Part shown: positions 17,050-24,814 of the stretch, in pieces
How the letters are laid out: every line of letters starts with the position of its first letter
Numbering within the stretch: position 1 is the first letter of the stretch
Source of the DNA: a virus
Direction: 5' to 3' (one strand)
DNA length: 29,319 bases
Virus record (IMG/VR): IMGVR_UViG_3300045135_001556
Location: 1-29,319 of that record
Notes under the pieces: model-generated
Told to the model about the DNA's origin: nothing
The model's database searches: none
Seen by the model: the letters and a program-made list of their open reading frames with translations, nothing else
Position numbers and translations under genes: made by a program

Positions 17050-18314
17050 GCAGCAAAAATTCCCACAGAGCGTTTTTGGTGAGTGTAAATTGCGTATCTT
17101 ACCGCGTCACTCGCGTGAGAAGCCCAATCATGTACAGGTTTTGGGTTTTCTGTTTTTGGATTCCACTTGTAACTACTTAAAGATGAGTATGTATGCCCAC
17201 ATTTATTAACATCAACTAATAATTTATCGTTTTCAATCAAAACCTGAACAGCCGCAATACCATCATTTACTGATTTTATAGCATTTTCGCAATATATATC
17301 GTAATCATATGCTAAATCTGCTTTTAATTGTTGAGCAGCACTATCAATATAGATAGAATCAATTCCCCACTCATCTACTTTTTCTTGTATTTCTTCTGCT
17401 AAAGTGCTAGTGGTAGTTTCGTTTGAAACATATTCATCAACTAAATAAAATTCTTCTCCATCAGTAGCCATTACAACGAAAACATTTTCATCTCTATACC
17501 CTACGTCTAGTCCAGCTATAAATTCATAACGTCTATCTCTAGCTTGAATATGTTCTAAATCTATTAAATGTTTTTCTTCATTTAAATCATAAACTTGTAA
17601 TTCAGTAGTTGTCCACTCACATTCATATTCTTGTGCAAAAAGTTTTCTGGTACTAGACTTTTTAGCTTCTTCAATATCTTTTTCTTTTAAAAAAGGGTTG
17701 GACCTCCAAGTGTATAACCCCGATCCCCAATCTGGGTACTCTTCATCTTCTGCTCTTAAAAAATAATTGTAGAGGTAATTACCTTTTCCTCTAGGAGTTG
17801 AAATAAATAAAGCTCTAGAGTCTTCATACGTTGATAGAGCAGGTCTTAAGTCTCTTGTAAAATACTCATCGTCATCAATGATCGCTGCCTCGTCCACAAT
17901 TAGTAAATTAGCTGCCCTACCTACCAAACTATCTCTATTATTAGCACTAAGTAGTCTAAATGTAGAGCCATTAATTAGTCTTACTACTTTATCTTTTTGA
18001 TTAAACCGATCTACTTCTATCTGTAAATTTTTAATAATGTCCGTCGTATAATCCCATATAATAGATGATAAAGAAAAATTAGGAGCAACAATCATAACTT
18101 GTTGATTAGGTTCTAGTAATTTAGCAAAAGCTAAAATAGATGCAGATAAACTTTTTCCTGTTCTTCTTGCTGAAATATGAACCCAAAAACGATTTTCAGA
18201 TAGCCCACTTACCATTGCCCACTGGGAATCGTTAAACTGAATACCTTGGTGCTCTCCTACAACAATTTTACCTAAAAGTCTCTCAATTGGGACTTTAAAA
18301 AAATTTTCTGACAT
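17046..18314 (-). CDS. Terminase large subunit
   Basis: This is the packaging motor ATPase and nuclease, 422 residues. The Walker A variant ARRTGKS (49-55) fits terminases that lack the first Gly. Walker B is LLIVDEA (137-143) with Glu142 catalytic, and the coupling motif is STPRGKG (172-178). The C-terminal RNase H-like nuclease shows GLDVGYRDEN with Asp270, IYIDSAAQQ with Asp324, and WASHASDAVRYAI with Asp403, the usual three metal-binding acids. It begins right after the small membrane protein at 18330-18626 with an AGGGG-type site and is followed by an overlapping glycosyltransferase. A candidate small subunit lies about 4 kb upstream rather than adjacent. Confidence 0.96.
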   Translation of the reverse strand: MSENFFKVPIERLLGKIVVGEHQGIQFNDSQWAMVSGLSENRFWVHISARRTGKSLSASILAFAKLLEPNQQVMIVAPNFSLSSIIWDYTTDIIKNLQIEVDRFNQKDKVVRLINGSTFRLLSANNRDSLVGRAANLLIVDEAAIIDDDEYFTRDLRPALSTYEDSRALFISTPRGKGNYLYNYFLRAEDEEYPDWGSGLYTWRSNPFLKEKDIEEAKKSSTRKLFAQEYECEWTTTELQVYDLNEEKHLIDLEHIQARDRRYEFIAGLDVGYRDENVFVVMATDGEEFYLVDEYVSNETTTSTLAEEIQEKVDEWGIDSIYIDSAAQQLKADLAYDYDIYCENAIKSVNDGIAAVQVLIENDKLLVDVNKCGHTYSSLSSYKWNPKTENPKPVHDWASHASDAVRYAIYTHQKRSVGIFAA

Positions 18315-18329
18315 TTCCCCTCGTCTTTT

Positions 18330-18626
18330 TTACTTAAATATATTTGTTAGTCCTGCTAGCATGGCCACAACAGCAGCAACCAAAGAGCCTACCCATAACA
18401 AAGTCCTAATACTAGTTTTTCCTTGAGTTGCCATTGTTTTTAGTTCTAAAATTTCTTTGTGTAAAGCATCAATTCTTTTATCCGTTTTATCTTGGTTTTG
18501 AAGGATTTTTTCGTATCGTTCTTTACATACAGCTTCGTGAGTACTCAAAGAAGCTTTAGTTTCTTGAGTTCTCTCGTGTAGTATATTAACGTCCTTCTCT
18601 AAATGGGTTGTAGTAACCTCTGCCAC
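18330..18626 (-). CDS. Coiled-coil protein with C-terminal membrane anchor (holin/XhlA-like)
   Basis: The 98-residue protein starts with GTG 18626 after a strong AAAGGAG. Residues 5-68 form a charged coiled coil (KTDKRIDALHKEILELK). A single hydrophobic segment at 74-95 (LLWVGSLVAAVVAMLAG) precedes a short end, NIFK. This plan is that of XhlA/hemolysin-type small phage membrane proteins, which assist lysis. A class III holin or a spanin-like component is also possible. No endolysin is seen nearby, so a lysis role is an inference from topology only. Its place between fibre genes and terminase is not decisive. Confidence 0.6.
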   Translation of the reverse strand: MAEVTTTHLEKDVNILHERTQETKASLSTHEAVCKERYEKILQNQDKTDKRIDALHKEILELKTMATQGKTSIRTLLWVGSLVAAVVAMLAGLTNIFK

Positions 18627-18643
18627 TAAACTTCTCCTTTTTT

Positions 18644-19207
18644 TTATGTTTTGATAATAAAGTTAACTACGACTGTTGGAAAAGTCATGTTAGGTGTGAT
18701 AGCTGAGTGAGCAGCTACCGCAGTGACCGCTGTAGACGTTGAAGAGTCTTTAGCTGACGTAGCAAAAGTTGCTGTTGTTAGTGAGTGAGCACTGATTGAT
18801 GTAGATTCTGAAGGTTTAACAGAACTTGCTGACATAGCGTGAGTAGTAGTACCTAGAGTGCTATTGTTAGCGCCTTTTCCTAATGCTAGTTTGTCCCTAA
18901 AATCTGGAACATTGAAAGTTGTATTACTATCTCCTGCCCCAAAACCTGTTCCTATTGTAGCAAAAAGATGAGCATATGTTGATCTTGAAACAGCACTGCC
19001 ATCACAAATAAGATAGTTAGCTGGAATAGTTGCTCCTCCAAACCCCATAATAGCTCCAGAAGGAATTACTTCAAAACCTCCAGCAGTAGACCCATCGTGA
19101 ATACGAATACTTTCGGTATCTGTATCTAAAGAAAGTTCTCCGACAGCTCCTGTGAAACTATCATTTTGTGATGTTGTGCCTCTTCTAAATTGTACCTGAG
19201 TGGCCAT
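18644..19207 (-). CDS. Tail fibre protein with phage collar domain
   Basis: The 187-residue protein begins with VQFRRGTTSQNDSFTG and GELSLDTDTESIRIHDGS, the N-terminal module that opens many phage fibres and major tropism proteins. Residues 50-115 form a phage tail collar domain: GAIMGFGGATIPANYLICDG, SRSTYAHLFATIGTGFGAGD and FNVPDFRDKLALGKG are close to the consensus. The last 70 residues are Ser/Thr/Ala-rich. Collar domains sit at receptor-binding tips. A strong GGAG site precedes ATG 19207. Together with the repeat fibre immediately upstream it probably forms the host-recognition apparatus. Confidence 0.88.
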   Translation of the reverse strand: MATQVQFRRGTTSQNDSFTGAVGELSLDTDTESIRIHDGSTAGGFEVIPSGAIMGFGGATIPANYLICDGSAVSRSTYAHLFATIGTGFGAGDSNTTFNVPDFRDKLALGKGANNSTLGTTTHAMSASSVKPSESTSISAHSLTTATFATSAKDSSTSTAVTAVAAHSAITPNMTFPTVVVNFIIKT

Positions 19208-19224
19208 TTGTTTTTCTCCTTAAA

Positions 19225-20877
19225 TTATAGTGCGCCTAAGTCTAGTGTTGCTAGAGTAGTTTCAAAAGGCATATCTAATAAATCGTTAATTACGGTAATT
19301 CCTTGTCCAAAAGCGTCTACTGTAGCATCTGTTAGGTTTCCTAAATCAATATTACTTGCCAAAGTTACTGAAGGGTCGGTTGCCCCTGATGCTGCAGCAG
19401 CAAAAGATAGAGTACCAGAACCATTTGTTGTAAGAACTTGGTCGGCATCACCATCTGCTGTAGGCATGTTAAACGCGACACCGTTTGATGTAAGAATAAG
19501 TTTACTTCCATCAGACGAAACAGCTTCACTAGCATCATGTAATTGTAACGAAACTGATCCTCCTGCGTCATTTAACAAAAGTCCGGCATCATGCACGTGA
19601 GTCAAAGTTATTTCACTATCTCCGCCAAACTTTAGAATAGAACCATCATGAGCAAGTAAAAGATTACCGCCAGTTACAGTAACATCACCACCAGAAGCAA
19701 TAGCAATTGCATCTGGATCAGAGGCAGAACCAATTGTGCCAGCGTCTTTAATAATAATGTCGTCTTTGAATGTAACGATACCACCAGAGGAAATTTGCAT
19801 AGCATCTGTCGCACCTGCGCTACCAATATTTCCATCATTTGGAACTTGCACGCCTCCATCTGTCAGTGCAGTAATGGTTGTTGCGGTAAACGCACCTGTA
19901 TTAGCTGTCCCTCTAACGTCTAAAGCATAAGGTGTAGTAGCAGTAGCGTCTCCAATAATAACATTACCTGACCCACTACCGTGTGTCCTAATTACAACAT
20001 TAGCAGGTTTTCCTAAAGAAAGCGAATTTGTAGCAGGACTAGTATTTTGAGCTAGCCCGATAGCGTCATCTACTCTAACATTTGCATGAAATCTATGATG
20101 TCGGTCAGATGCATCCAGAGTTAGCGCTGTGGTTGCAGCGCCGCCGTCATTAAGTTGGAATATAATATCTTTATCTGAAGTGGGGTTCTTCATAACCACA
20201 TTACCACTACCAGAATTTATAAAACGAAAATGTTCAGTTCCGCTATTCTTTACAATAACGTCATTACCTGCGGCGTCAAGTATGACATCTCCACCTGCAT
20301 CAATTGTAAAGTCTCCTGCGTGTGCAAGTGCTTGAGTAAAGGTTACCACACCATCAGCTGCAATAGCAATTGAGTCTGCGTCTGAAGCGCTACCAATAGT
20401 ACCACCGTCTTTAATCTTAATATCGTCTTTGAATGTAACGATACCTGCAGAAGATATCTGTATTGCGTCTGTAACACTCGCAGAGCCAATATCCCCATCA
20501 TCAGGAACTTTGAGTCCTCCACTAAATGTTGCTACATCACTAAATGTTACTTGTCCAGAAGCAGCAATTGTTATAGCAGCAGCGTCTGATGCTGAACCAA
20601 TGGTTCCTCCATCTTTAATCTTAATATCGTCTTTAAAGGTGACAATACCACCAGAACTAATTTGTATCGCATCTGTTGCCCCTACAGAACCTATATCACC
20701 ATCATTAGAAACAACAAAACCTGTTGTTGCTAAAACATCACCTATTACATGAACATTTGCAGTGGGATTAGTATCACCATGACCAAATGCGATTCTATTT
20801 TCAGTTGCATGTACATTCGCCACATTAGTAACGTCTGCACTAAGTCCACCTAAAAATTTATCGACTCTTGTTACCAT
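19225..20877 (-). CDS. Repeat-containing tail fibre protein
   Basis: The 550-residue protein is rich in Gly, Asp, Ile, Thr and Ala with beta-helix-like periodicity. It contains three copies of a 55-residue unit (residues 58-112, 126-180 and 347-401) whose cores read DAIQISSGGIVTFKDDIKIK and GTIGSASD. The first two are spaced 68 residues apart. The C-terminal part has HVHDAGLLLNDAGG and ADQVLTTNGSGTLSFA, motifs shared by many marine phage fibres. There is no chaperone or peptidase domain. A GGA-type site precedes ATG 20877. It is the likely shaft partner of the collar-domain protein that follows, with 17 bases between them. Confidence 0.8.
   Translation of the reverse strand: MVTRVDKFLGGLSADVTNVANVHATENRIAFGHGDTNPTANVHVIGDVLATTGFVVSNDGDIGSVGATDAIQISSGGIVTFKDDIKIKDGGTIGSASDAAAITIAASGQVTFSDVATFSGGLKVPDDGDIGSASVTDAIQISSAGIVTFKDDIKIKDGGTIGSASDADSIAIAADGVVTFTQALAHAGDFTIDAGGDVILDAAGNDVIVKNSGTEHFRFINSGSGNVVMKNPTSDKDIIFQLNDGGAATTALTLDASDRHHRFHANVRVDDAIGLAQNTSPATNSLSLGKPANVVIRTHGSGSGNVIIGDATATTPYALDVRGTANTGAFTATTITALTDGGVQVPNDGNIGSAGATDAMQISSGGIVTFKDDIIIKDAGTIGSASDPDAIAIASGGDVTVTGGNLLLAHDGSILKFGGDSEITLTHVHDAGLLLNDAGGSVSLQLHDASEAVSSDGSKLILTSNGVAFNMPTADGDADQVLTTNGSGTLSFAAAASGATDPSVTLASNIDLGNLTDATVDAFGQGITVINDLLDMPFETTLATLDLGAL
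19675..19839 (-). repeat. Fibre repeat, copy 3
   Basis: This encodes residues 347-401 of the fibre. It matches copies 1 and 2 closely in protein and visibly in DNA, but is separated from them by a 166-residue non-repeated stretch. Confidence 0.8.
20338..20706 (-). repeat. Fibre repeats, copies 1 and 2
   Basis: Copy 1 lies at 20542-20706 and copy 2 at 20338-20502, each 55 codons, joined by a 13-codon spacer. The shared block FKDDIKIKDGGTIGSASD is identical between them. Confidence 0.85.
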
Positions 20878-21009
20878 TTATTTTTTCCTTTTTCTAGTGG
20901 CAGCCTTCACATATCTTTGATTCTTTTTCATAGATTGTGTAGGTTTAATTCTTGCGAAGCCACTACGAACTGGCTGTAGTTTTTTATGTGCAGGACCGAT
21001 ACGTGGCAT
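20878..21009 (-). CDS. Tiny basic protein (43 aa)
   Basis: The preferred start is ATG 21009 (MPRIGPAHKKLQPVRSG): it shares a base with the previous stop (TAATG) and has AAGGA ten bases upstream. A 60-residue version reading back to 21060 would overlap the preceding gene heavily. The product is strongly basic, ending in ATRKRKK. It has no recognised family. It is one of a set of short Lys/Arg-rich proteins in this window that could bind DNA or act as minor virion components; that role is inferred. Confidence 0.65.
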   Translation of the reverse strand: MPRIGPAHKKLQPVRSGFARIKPTQSMKKNQRYVKAATRKRKK

Positions 21010-21236
21010 TAACGATATTTCCTTGTAACCATATTTTTGAATGGAGTTTTTGACGCACAAAATTCTTCCTCACTCATTCCTGTAGGACGGCGACCCACAG
21101 CTTTAGTCACCATTCTACCAAGAGGAGTATAAAAAGCACACCACGGTTGTGTTTTTTTCTTGCGTGTATCCCTACTCATCGTTTCCCAACGAGCAGGTCC
21201 GTAGTCTGACTTTGGAATCCTTTTCATTTTTGCCAT
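21009..21236 (-). CDS. Small basic protein (75 aa)
   Basis: This 75-residue basic protein has two cysteines (CAFYTPLGRM and EEFCASK) and no known family. A clear AAAAAGGA ribosome-binding site precedes ATG 21236, and an 81-base gap with a promoter-like sequence lies upstream. The motif GRRPTGMSEEEFCASKTPF suggests a compact folded domain rather than a disordered tail. It overlaps the next tiny gene by one base. Function is unknown; location beside fibre genes leaves virion or DNA-associated roles open. Confidence 0.68.
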   Translation of the reverse strand: MAKMKRIPKSDYGPARWETMSRDTRKKKTQPWCAFYTPLGRMVTKAVGRRPTGMSEEEFCASKTPFKNMVTRKYR

Positions 21237-21268
21237 AAAGTTTGTCCTTTTTAAAAAATGCTCTTTAT

Positions 21269-21297
21269 AATTTACTTCACACTGAACCAGAAGTCAA
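21269..21297 (-). promoter_or_regulatory. Sigma70-like promoter in fibre-region gap
   Basis: TTGACT (21297-21292), a 17-base spacer and TAAATT (21274-21269) lie in one of the few intergenic gaps, upstream of the basic protein and fibre genes. The -35 matches five of six positions and the -10 four of six. In AT-rich DNA this can arise by chance. Confidence 0.35.
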
Positions 21298-21317
21298 ATT
21301 AAAATTTGTAAACTATA

Positions 21318-21935
21318 TTAGAATTTGCGTATTTCCAGAGCTAAACCTGAAGCTAACGTAGCGTCCTTAAACTGTACATTATGTGTAGAGTTTCCTAGCA
21401 CATATTGATCTTCGTTTTGATATATTCCGTTTAAATAAACTAAAACTTTGTCTATATCGCTTGTTGTCCCGCCTGTTGCATAACTATTTGCAGTGCTAGT
21501 AGTATGAAGAATGTTAGATAACACTAAGTCAGTAGCAGCTGTTTTAGCATCTAATTGAGTTTGAATTGCTGAAGATACTCCATCAAGATATCCAAGTTCT
21601 GTAGCGGTGATATCTGATATAGAAACTTTTCCTGATCCACTAGAGACTAACGCTCTTGAAGCAGTTAAATCACTAGTAGTAATAGTAGAAACAGCGCCAG
21701 CAATATTAGCAACCCTTCTAGCCTCAATAGCTGTTTGTTCTGTTACATTAGAAGCTCTTCTAGATTCTACCGCGTCTACATTAGCACTGACCACATGAAC
21801 ATTACCTGCAGTGCCAATAAGGTTGGCATAGGTAAATTTTCTTGTCTCGTCTTCTCCTACGTCCACAACGAGAAACAAGTCATCATCAGCAAAAGTAGTC
21901 TGGTGATTTAATGCAGTAATTTTTACGTTTGCCAT
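21318..21935 (-). CDS. Tail fibre / structural appendage protein
   Basis: The 205-residue protein begins MANVKITALNHQTTFADDDL followed by FLVVDVGEDETRKFTYANL, an opening common to marine phage structural proteins. The middle holds ITATELGYLDGVSSAIQTQL, a widely repeated phage fibre motif, and the C-terminal 60 residues (VLVYLNGIYQNEDQYVLG) resemble a small beta domain found at fibre ends. An AAAGGAAA site precedes ATG 21935. Adjacent fibre genes support an appendage role; exact position in the virion is unknown. Confidence 0.75.
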   Translation of the reverse strand: MANVKITALNHQTTFADDDLFLVVDVGEDETRKFTYANLIGTAGNVHVVSANVDAVESRRASNVTEQTAIEARRVANIAGAVSTITTSDLTASRALVSSGSGKVSISDITATELGYLDGVSSAIQTQLDAKTAATDLVLSNILHTTSTANSYATGGTTSDIDKVLVYLNGIYQNEDQYVLGNSTHNVQFKDATLASGLALEIRKF

Positions 21936-21947
21936 AAGTTATTTCCT

Positions 21948-22124
21948 TTAATTAACAATCAAAATGTCACCAGATTGTGTAATTATCCGTAATCCGTCTT
22001 GTGTAGTGATAACATCAAGAAAAGCTGAGATATCTGCGTCTTCGCTTTCTTCTATGGCAGTGCTAGAAGCTACTTTAGTAGTAGAGGCTAAAGATATTCC
22101 TAATCCTGTGCCTAGACCAGACAT
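21948..22124 (-). CDS. Tiny structural-region protein (58 aa)
   Basis: The frame runs ATG 22124 to TAA 21948 and gives 58 residues starting MSGLGTGLGISLASTTKVAS. Its end, VITTQDGLRIITQSGDILIV, looks like two beta strands. The ATG shares its last base with the preceding stop (TAATG), and the next gene's ribosome-binding site follows its stop directly, so the frame fills the gap exactly between two real genes. No family was recognised; a short connector or fibre-associated peptide is plausible. Confidence 0.7.
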   Translation of the reverse strand: MSGLGTGLGISLASTTKVASSTAIEESEDADISAFLDVITTQDGLRIITQSGDILIVN

Positions 22125-22474
22125 TATTCTCTCTCGCTTATGTACACCGTTCCTGTTGTACTAACTGCAATAACACTTATATGTGTGTGATAATCTATAG
22201 TGCTTGATACATCTGTGCCCAGTGCCATATCTAACGGCACATTTGCAAGAATATAATGACTGTCAGAGGTAGCAGTTACACTAGAATCACCTGTTGCAAA
22301 ATACATAGGTTCTGTCGCTGTTACAGTAATTACTTGTGCACCTGTAGAAAAAGCACTGCTTCTTTGAGCAGTGCTAGAAGTTACCGAGGTTAGTTTTTGT
22401 GCAGCCCCGCTTCTAAATCGTAATACAGGAATAGCTGCTCCAGCAGCGTCTCTAGGTTGTTTAGCCGTTGCCAT
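22124..22474 (-). CDS. Structural-region protein, unknown (116 aa)
   Basis: The 116-residue Ser/Thr/Ala/Val-rich protein has beta-strand character (VITVTATEPMYFATG, HISVIAVSTTGTVYISE). It overlaps the preceding small-terminase candidate by 14 bases and the following tiny gene by one. Its composition resembles virion surface or fibre-associated proteins rather than enzymes, and it stands at the head of the fibre block. No family is recognised with confidence. Confidence 0.68.
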   Translation of the reverse strand: MATAKQPRDAAGAAIPVLRFRSGAAQKLTSVTSSTAQRSSAFSTGAQVITVTATEPMYFATGDSSVTATSDSHYILANVPLDMALGTDVSSTIDYHTHISVIAVSTTGTVYISERE

Positions 22475-22916
22475 TGAACAAATCCTTCATTAGCTTATCG
22501 TAGTTGTTAACTTGGATAGCTACTTGCGGTGATTGTTTTTTAGGTTTAGCTGTCTCCTCTAAATCATTTAAATGTTTCATCCAGTCTAACAAATCACGTT
22601 TAGACCAAACACCCGATTCTAGTGCATCCTGTACTTTTTGTTCAATTACCTGATTAACAAGTTTCATACGACGCACTCGATTTAAATATCCTTGTGTAAC
22701 ATAGACATTATCAATATACTTTTTAACGTCATCTTTTTCTAATACAGCAGCTACTCTGTCCTGAGTCACTCCATACTCTTCAGAAATCTTATCTAAATCA
22801 CGACCATCTAAATAATCATTTGCAATTGCTAATAGAACAGGGTCAAGTTTAGGAGTTTCTAAACTTTTATTTAAAGCATCTACATCATGTTTAGGAGCTA
22901 ATACTTCTTGAGACAT
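22461..22916 (-). CDS. Probable terminase small subunit
   Basis: This 151-residue helical protein has a helix-turn-helix-like segment at about 30-65: LDGRDLDKISEEYGVTQDRV followed by AAVLEKDDVKKYID. This fits the DNA-binding start of small terminases, which recognise the packaging site. After it come YLNRVRRMKLVNQVIEQKVQ and KRDLLDWMKHLNDLE, resembling the oligomerisation helices in TerS proteins. It lies upstream of the large subunit but is separated from it by fibre genes, an unusual order. Overlaps on both sides suggest coupled expression. A transcriptional regulator is the main alternative. Confidence 0.6.
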   Translation of the reverse strand: MSQEVLAPKHDVDALNKSLETPKLDPVLLAIANDYLDGRDLDKISEEYGVTQDRVAAVLEKDDVKKYIDNVYVTQGYLNRVRRMKLVNQVIEQKVQDALESGVWSKRDLLDWMKHLNDLEETAKPKKQSPQVAIQVNNYDKLMKDLFNGNG

Positions 22917-23275
22917 TACTTCTTCCTTGGGCCTCCCGGTTTAGGAGAGGCTTTTGAGCCTCCTTTACCTGCCCACAAAACTTTGCGTGCCCAATAATTA
23001 GCTGAAAATTTATCATTTTTGGTTAACTGACCACCCTTACCTCTAATGCCCGCACTTCGAGCCATATAAGATGCACGAGCTTTAGAAGAATAATTATGTC
23101 CATAACCTTTTTGACCAAATTCTACCACTTTAATTTGATCACCTTTTTTAGCTAAAACTCTCATTTTCTTTTTAGAGGAAGAGGGTGCTCGTTTTGGCTT
23201 GTTAAACCCAGGAAAACGCTCTCCTCGATAAACCACACCTCCTTTTGTTCTTTTTGTGTCTTTAGCTGTTGCCAT
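22916..23275 (-). CDS. Basic phage protein with FGQKGYGHNY-type domain
   Basis: The 119-residue, strongly basic protein has the core KVVEFGQKGYGHNY, SKARASYMARSAG and FSANYWARKVLWAGKG. The pattern (a hydrophobic strand ending in FG, a basic RAS/ARxSY segment, then SAxYWAxKxLW) resembles a short domain recalled from phages and some giant viruses whose function is unknown; this was not checked against a database. A strong AAAGGAG site precedes ATG 23275 inside the end of the SGNH gene. DNA or RNA binding is inferred only from charge. Confidence 0.7.
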   Translation of the reverse strand: MATAKDTKRTKGGVVYRGERFPGFNKPKRAPSSSKKKMRVLAKKGDQIKVVEFGQKGYGHNYSSKARASYMARSAGIRGKGGQLTKNDKFSANYWARKVLWAGKGGSKASPKPGGPRKK

Positions 23276-23835
23276 TAAAATTCTCCTTTAATTTTGTTGT
23301 ATACGTCTGTTGCAAAATGCTTATTGTCCTCTAGATTCATATGGTTTTTAGCGATAACTGAAGTTAAAACTAAATCACCTTTGCTATCTTTTTCATATAA
23401 ATTTGTCCAGTAATCGCACGATAAATTTTGTCCATTCGTAAATTTGTAGTGCTGTGCATCAGTCCAGTATATGTGCAAGCATGAATGTTTTTCTAAAGCT
23501 TTGTCCCATCTTTCATAGTCATGTAAAGTTAAATCTCTTAAATCATAATACTGATCTGATCTCGTAGGATGTGTGTGAAATATTATAGTATAATCACGAT
23601 TTTCATTATATGTTTGTTGATAGCAATACAGAGTTGTTGGTTCTGCGCCTCCTGATATACCATAAGAATGTATTTCTGCATCTAATTGCAAAGCTAAGTG
23701 ACTTATCCAAGATTCTTGCCTAACATGTTTTGGCATTCTTGCTAGTTGTGCAAAAGAGTCTCCAAAAACTAAAATTCGGTTAGCTGCGCCCTCATTTACG
23801 ATAGCGGGTAATTCATACTTAAAGTAAAAGTGCAC
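23275..23835 (-). CDS. SGNH/GDSL-like hydrolase
   Basis: The 186-residue protein shows the SGNH core: ILVFGDSFAQL places Ser27 as nucleophile, SYGISGGAE (57-65) could be the Gly block, and the C-terminal LEDNKHFA has Asp170 and His173 in the DxxH spacing of the catalytic dyad. The usual Asn block is unclear, possibly replaced around HTHPTRSD, so activity is not certain. SGNH enzymes remove acetyl groups or cleave esters on glycans. In a phage this may trim host surface sugars or modify virion glycans. The start is GTG 23835, overlapping the previous stop as TAGTG, with only a weak ribosome-binding site. Confidence 0.72.
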   Translation of the reverse strand: MHFYFKYELPAIVNEGAANRILVFGDSFAQLARMPKHVRQESWISHLALQLDAEIHSYGISGGAEPTTLYCYQQTYNENRDYTIIFHTHPTRSDQYYDLRDLTLHDYERWDKALEKHSCLHIYWTDAQHYKFTNGQNLSCDYWTNLYEKDSKGDLVLTSVIAKNHMNLEDNKHFATDVYNKIKGEF

Positions 23836-24023
23836 TAGCGTCTCTTTTTAAATCCAATGGGTTTTGTATATTTAATAGGATAACCCAATTTGCGTGTTTG
23901 TTCAATAAATTTTTCCAAACGTTTAGTTGAAAGCTTTCCTCGCACGGCTAGTTTTCTTATACGATGTGCGCCGGGTACGTTCATAGGACGACCCGGCGCT
24001 GTCTTTTTATTAAGTCGTGCCAC
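23835..24023 (-). CDS. Tiny basic protein (62 aa)
   Basis: The 62-residue protein starts from GTG 24023, immediately after the preceding TAA. About a third of residues are Lys or Arg (RLNKKTAPGRPMN, HRIRKLAVRGKLSTKRLEKF, ending GFKKRR). No family was recognised. Its tight coupling with the SGNH gene and other basic genes suggests co-expression. A DNA-condensing or minor head protein role is a guess. Confidence 0.65.
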   Translation of the reverse strand: MARLNKKTAPGRPMNVPGAHRIRKLAVRGKLSTKRLEKFIEQTRKLGYPIKYTKPIGFKKRR

Positions 24024-24287
24024 TTAGCTTCCCACACCTTTGCGGTATGCCCGCGTTTTTTTCGCGATTTTACGAGGTTGCTTCACAAATTGACGACCTT
24101 TTTTGGTGCCCTTGCGTTTAGCGGCGTTCGTTGCCCTTTTCTCCCCAGGAGAAAGAGCAGCCCAAGCAGCTTTAGGCAGATACCTTCCGCGTTTAGCACG
24201 AGGCTTTTTAGATTCACCTTTAGATGAATATCCCCATTTCTGTTTAGTCCAAGCTTTCAAGGACCGTTGGGATTTCTTTAAAGCCAT
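24024..24287 (-). CDS. Small basic protein with WTKQKW motif (DUF5872-like)
   Basis: The 87-residue protein begins with SLKAWTKQKWGYSSKG, continues with GRYLPKAAWAALSPGEK, then KRKGTKKGRQFVKQP and ends RKIAKKTRAYRKG. This block order matches a short domain recalled as DUF5872, present in phages and in nucleocytoplasmic giant viruses; the database name was not checked. No catalytic residues are evident. The start ATG 24287 directly follows the preceding TAG. Composition suggests nucleic acid binding. Confidence 0.78.
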   Translation of the reverse strand: MALKKSQRSLKAWTKQKWGYSSKGESKKPRAKRGRYLPKAAWAALSPGEKRATNAAKRKGTKKGRQFVKQPRKIAKKTRAYRKGVGS

Positions 24288-24434
24288 CTACTTCTTCTTC
24301 TTTTTAGCCATAATTGCTTTTTGAAGTGCGGGAGGAAGTTTCTTTTGAGCGGCGGTTAGACCGTTTCCATTCTTTTTCGCTCCGTTTTTCTTCATTGTCT
24401 TCTTTTTTCCATTTGCTTTTTTATGCATAGCCAT
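24288..24434 (-). CDS. Tiny Lys-rich protein (48 aa)
   Basis: The chosen start is ATG 24434 (MAMHKKANGKKK), nine bases or so after a strong AAAGGAG. A longer frame back to 24479 would overlap the previous gene and has no better signal. The sequence is very Lys-rich, with the recognisable tail LTAAQKKLPPALQKAIMAKK, a motif recalled from several environmental phages. That tail forms a plausible amphipathic helix. Function is unknown. Confidence 0.7.
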   Translation of the reverse strand: MAMHKKANGKKKTMKKNGAKKNGNGLTAAQKKLPPALQKAIMAKKKKK

Positions 24435-24447
24435 TATCGTCTCCTTT

Positions 24448-24804
24448 TTACGCCCAAGGCGCTTCTTTTGTAGTAACATAAGATTTTAGTTCAATTAGTT
24501 GGTTAACTTGCTCCTCTTTACGAGCCTGCGCTTCTTCAAGAGACTCGCCTTCTACATCAGCGTAAGTCTTTAAAATCCATTCAAGAGCTTTTTCTTCTGT
24601 AACATCTTCAAATGCAATCCAATTCTCTACGTCAACAGGTTCAAGAGCAGCAGACCCATAAATCCAAGCTTCTGTGTCTTCAGTTGCGCCAGTAAACTTC
24701 CAATGAATAGCACGGATAGCATCTTCTAAATCGTTGACATCATCTCCCATAAGCTCGTTGGACACGTCCATTGGACCGATTTCCCAAGTATAAGTAACTT
24801 CCAT
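24448..24804 (-). CDS. Acidic conserved phage protein (118 aa)
   Basis: The 118-residue acidic protein reads MEVTYTWEIGPMDVSNELMG and IRAIHWKFTGATEDTEAWIY, then NWIAFEDVTEEKALEWILKT, ending KEAPWA. This arrangement (MEVTYTW at the start, an IHW strand, a beta-rich first half, a helix and a PWA end) is recalled from cyanophages and other marine phages as a conserved protein of unknown function. A GGAG site precedes ATG 24804. It contrasts sharply with its basic neighbours and could be a partner for one of them, though nothing shows this directly. Confidence 0.75.
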   Translation of the reverse strand: MEVTYTWEIGPMDVSNELMGDDVNDLEDAIRAIHWKFTGATEDTEAWIYGSAALEPVDVENWIAFEDVTEEKALEWILKTYADVEGESLEEAQARKEEQVNQLIELKSYVTTKEAPWA

Positions 24805-24814
24805 TTTTTTTCTC

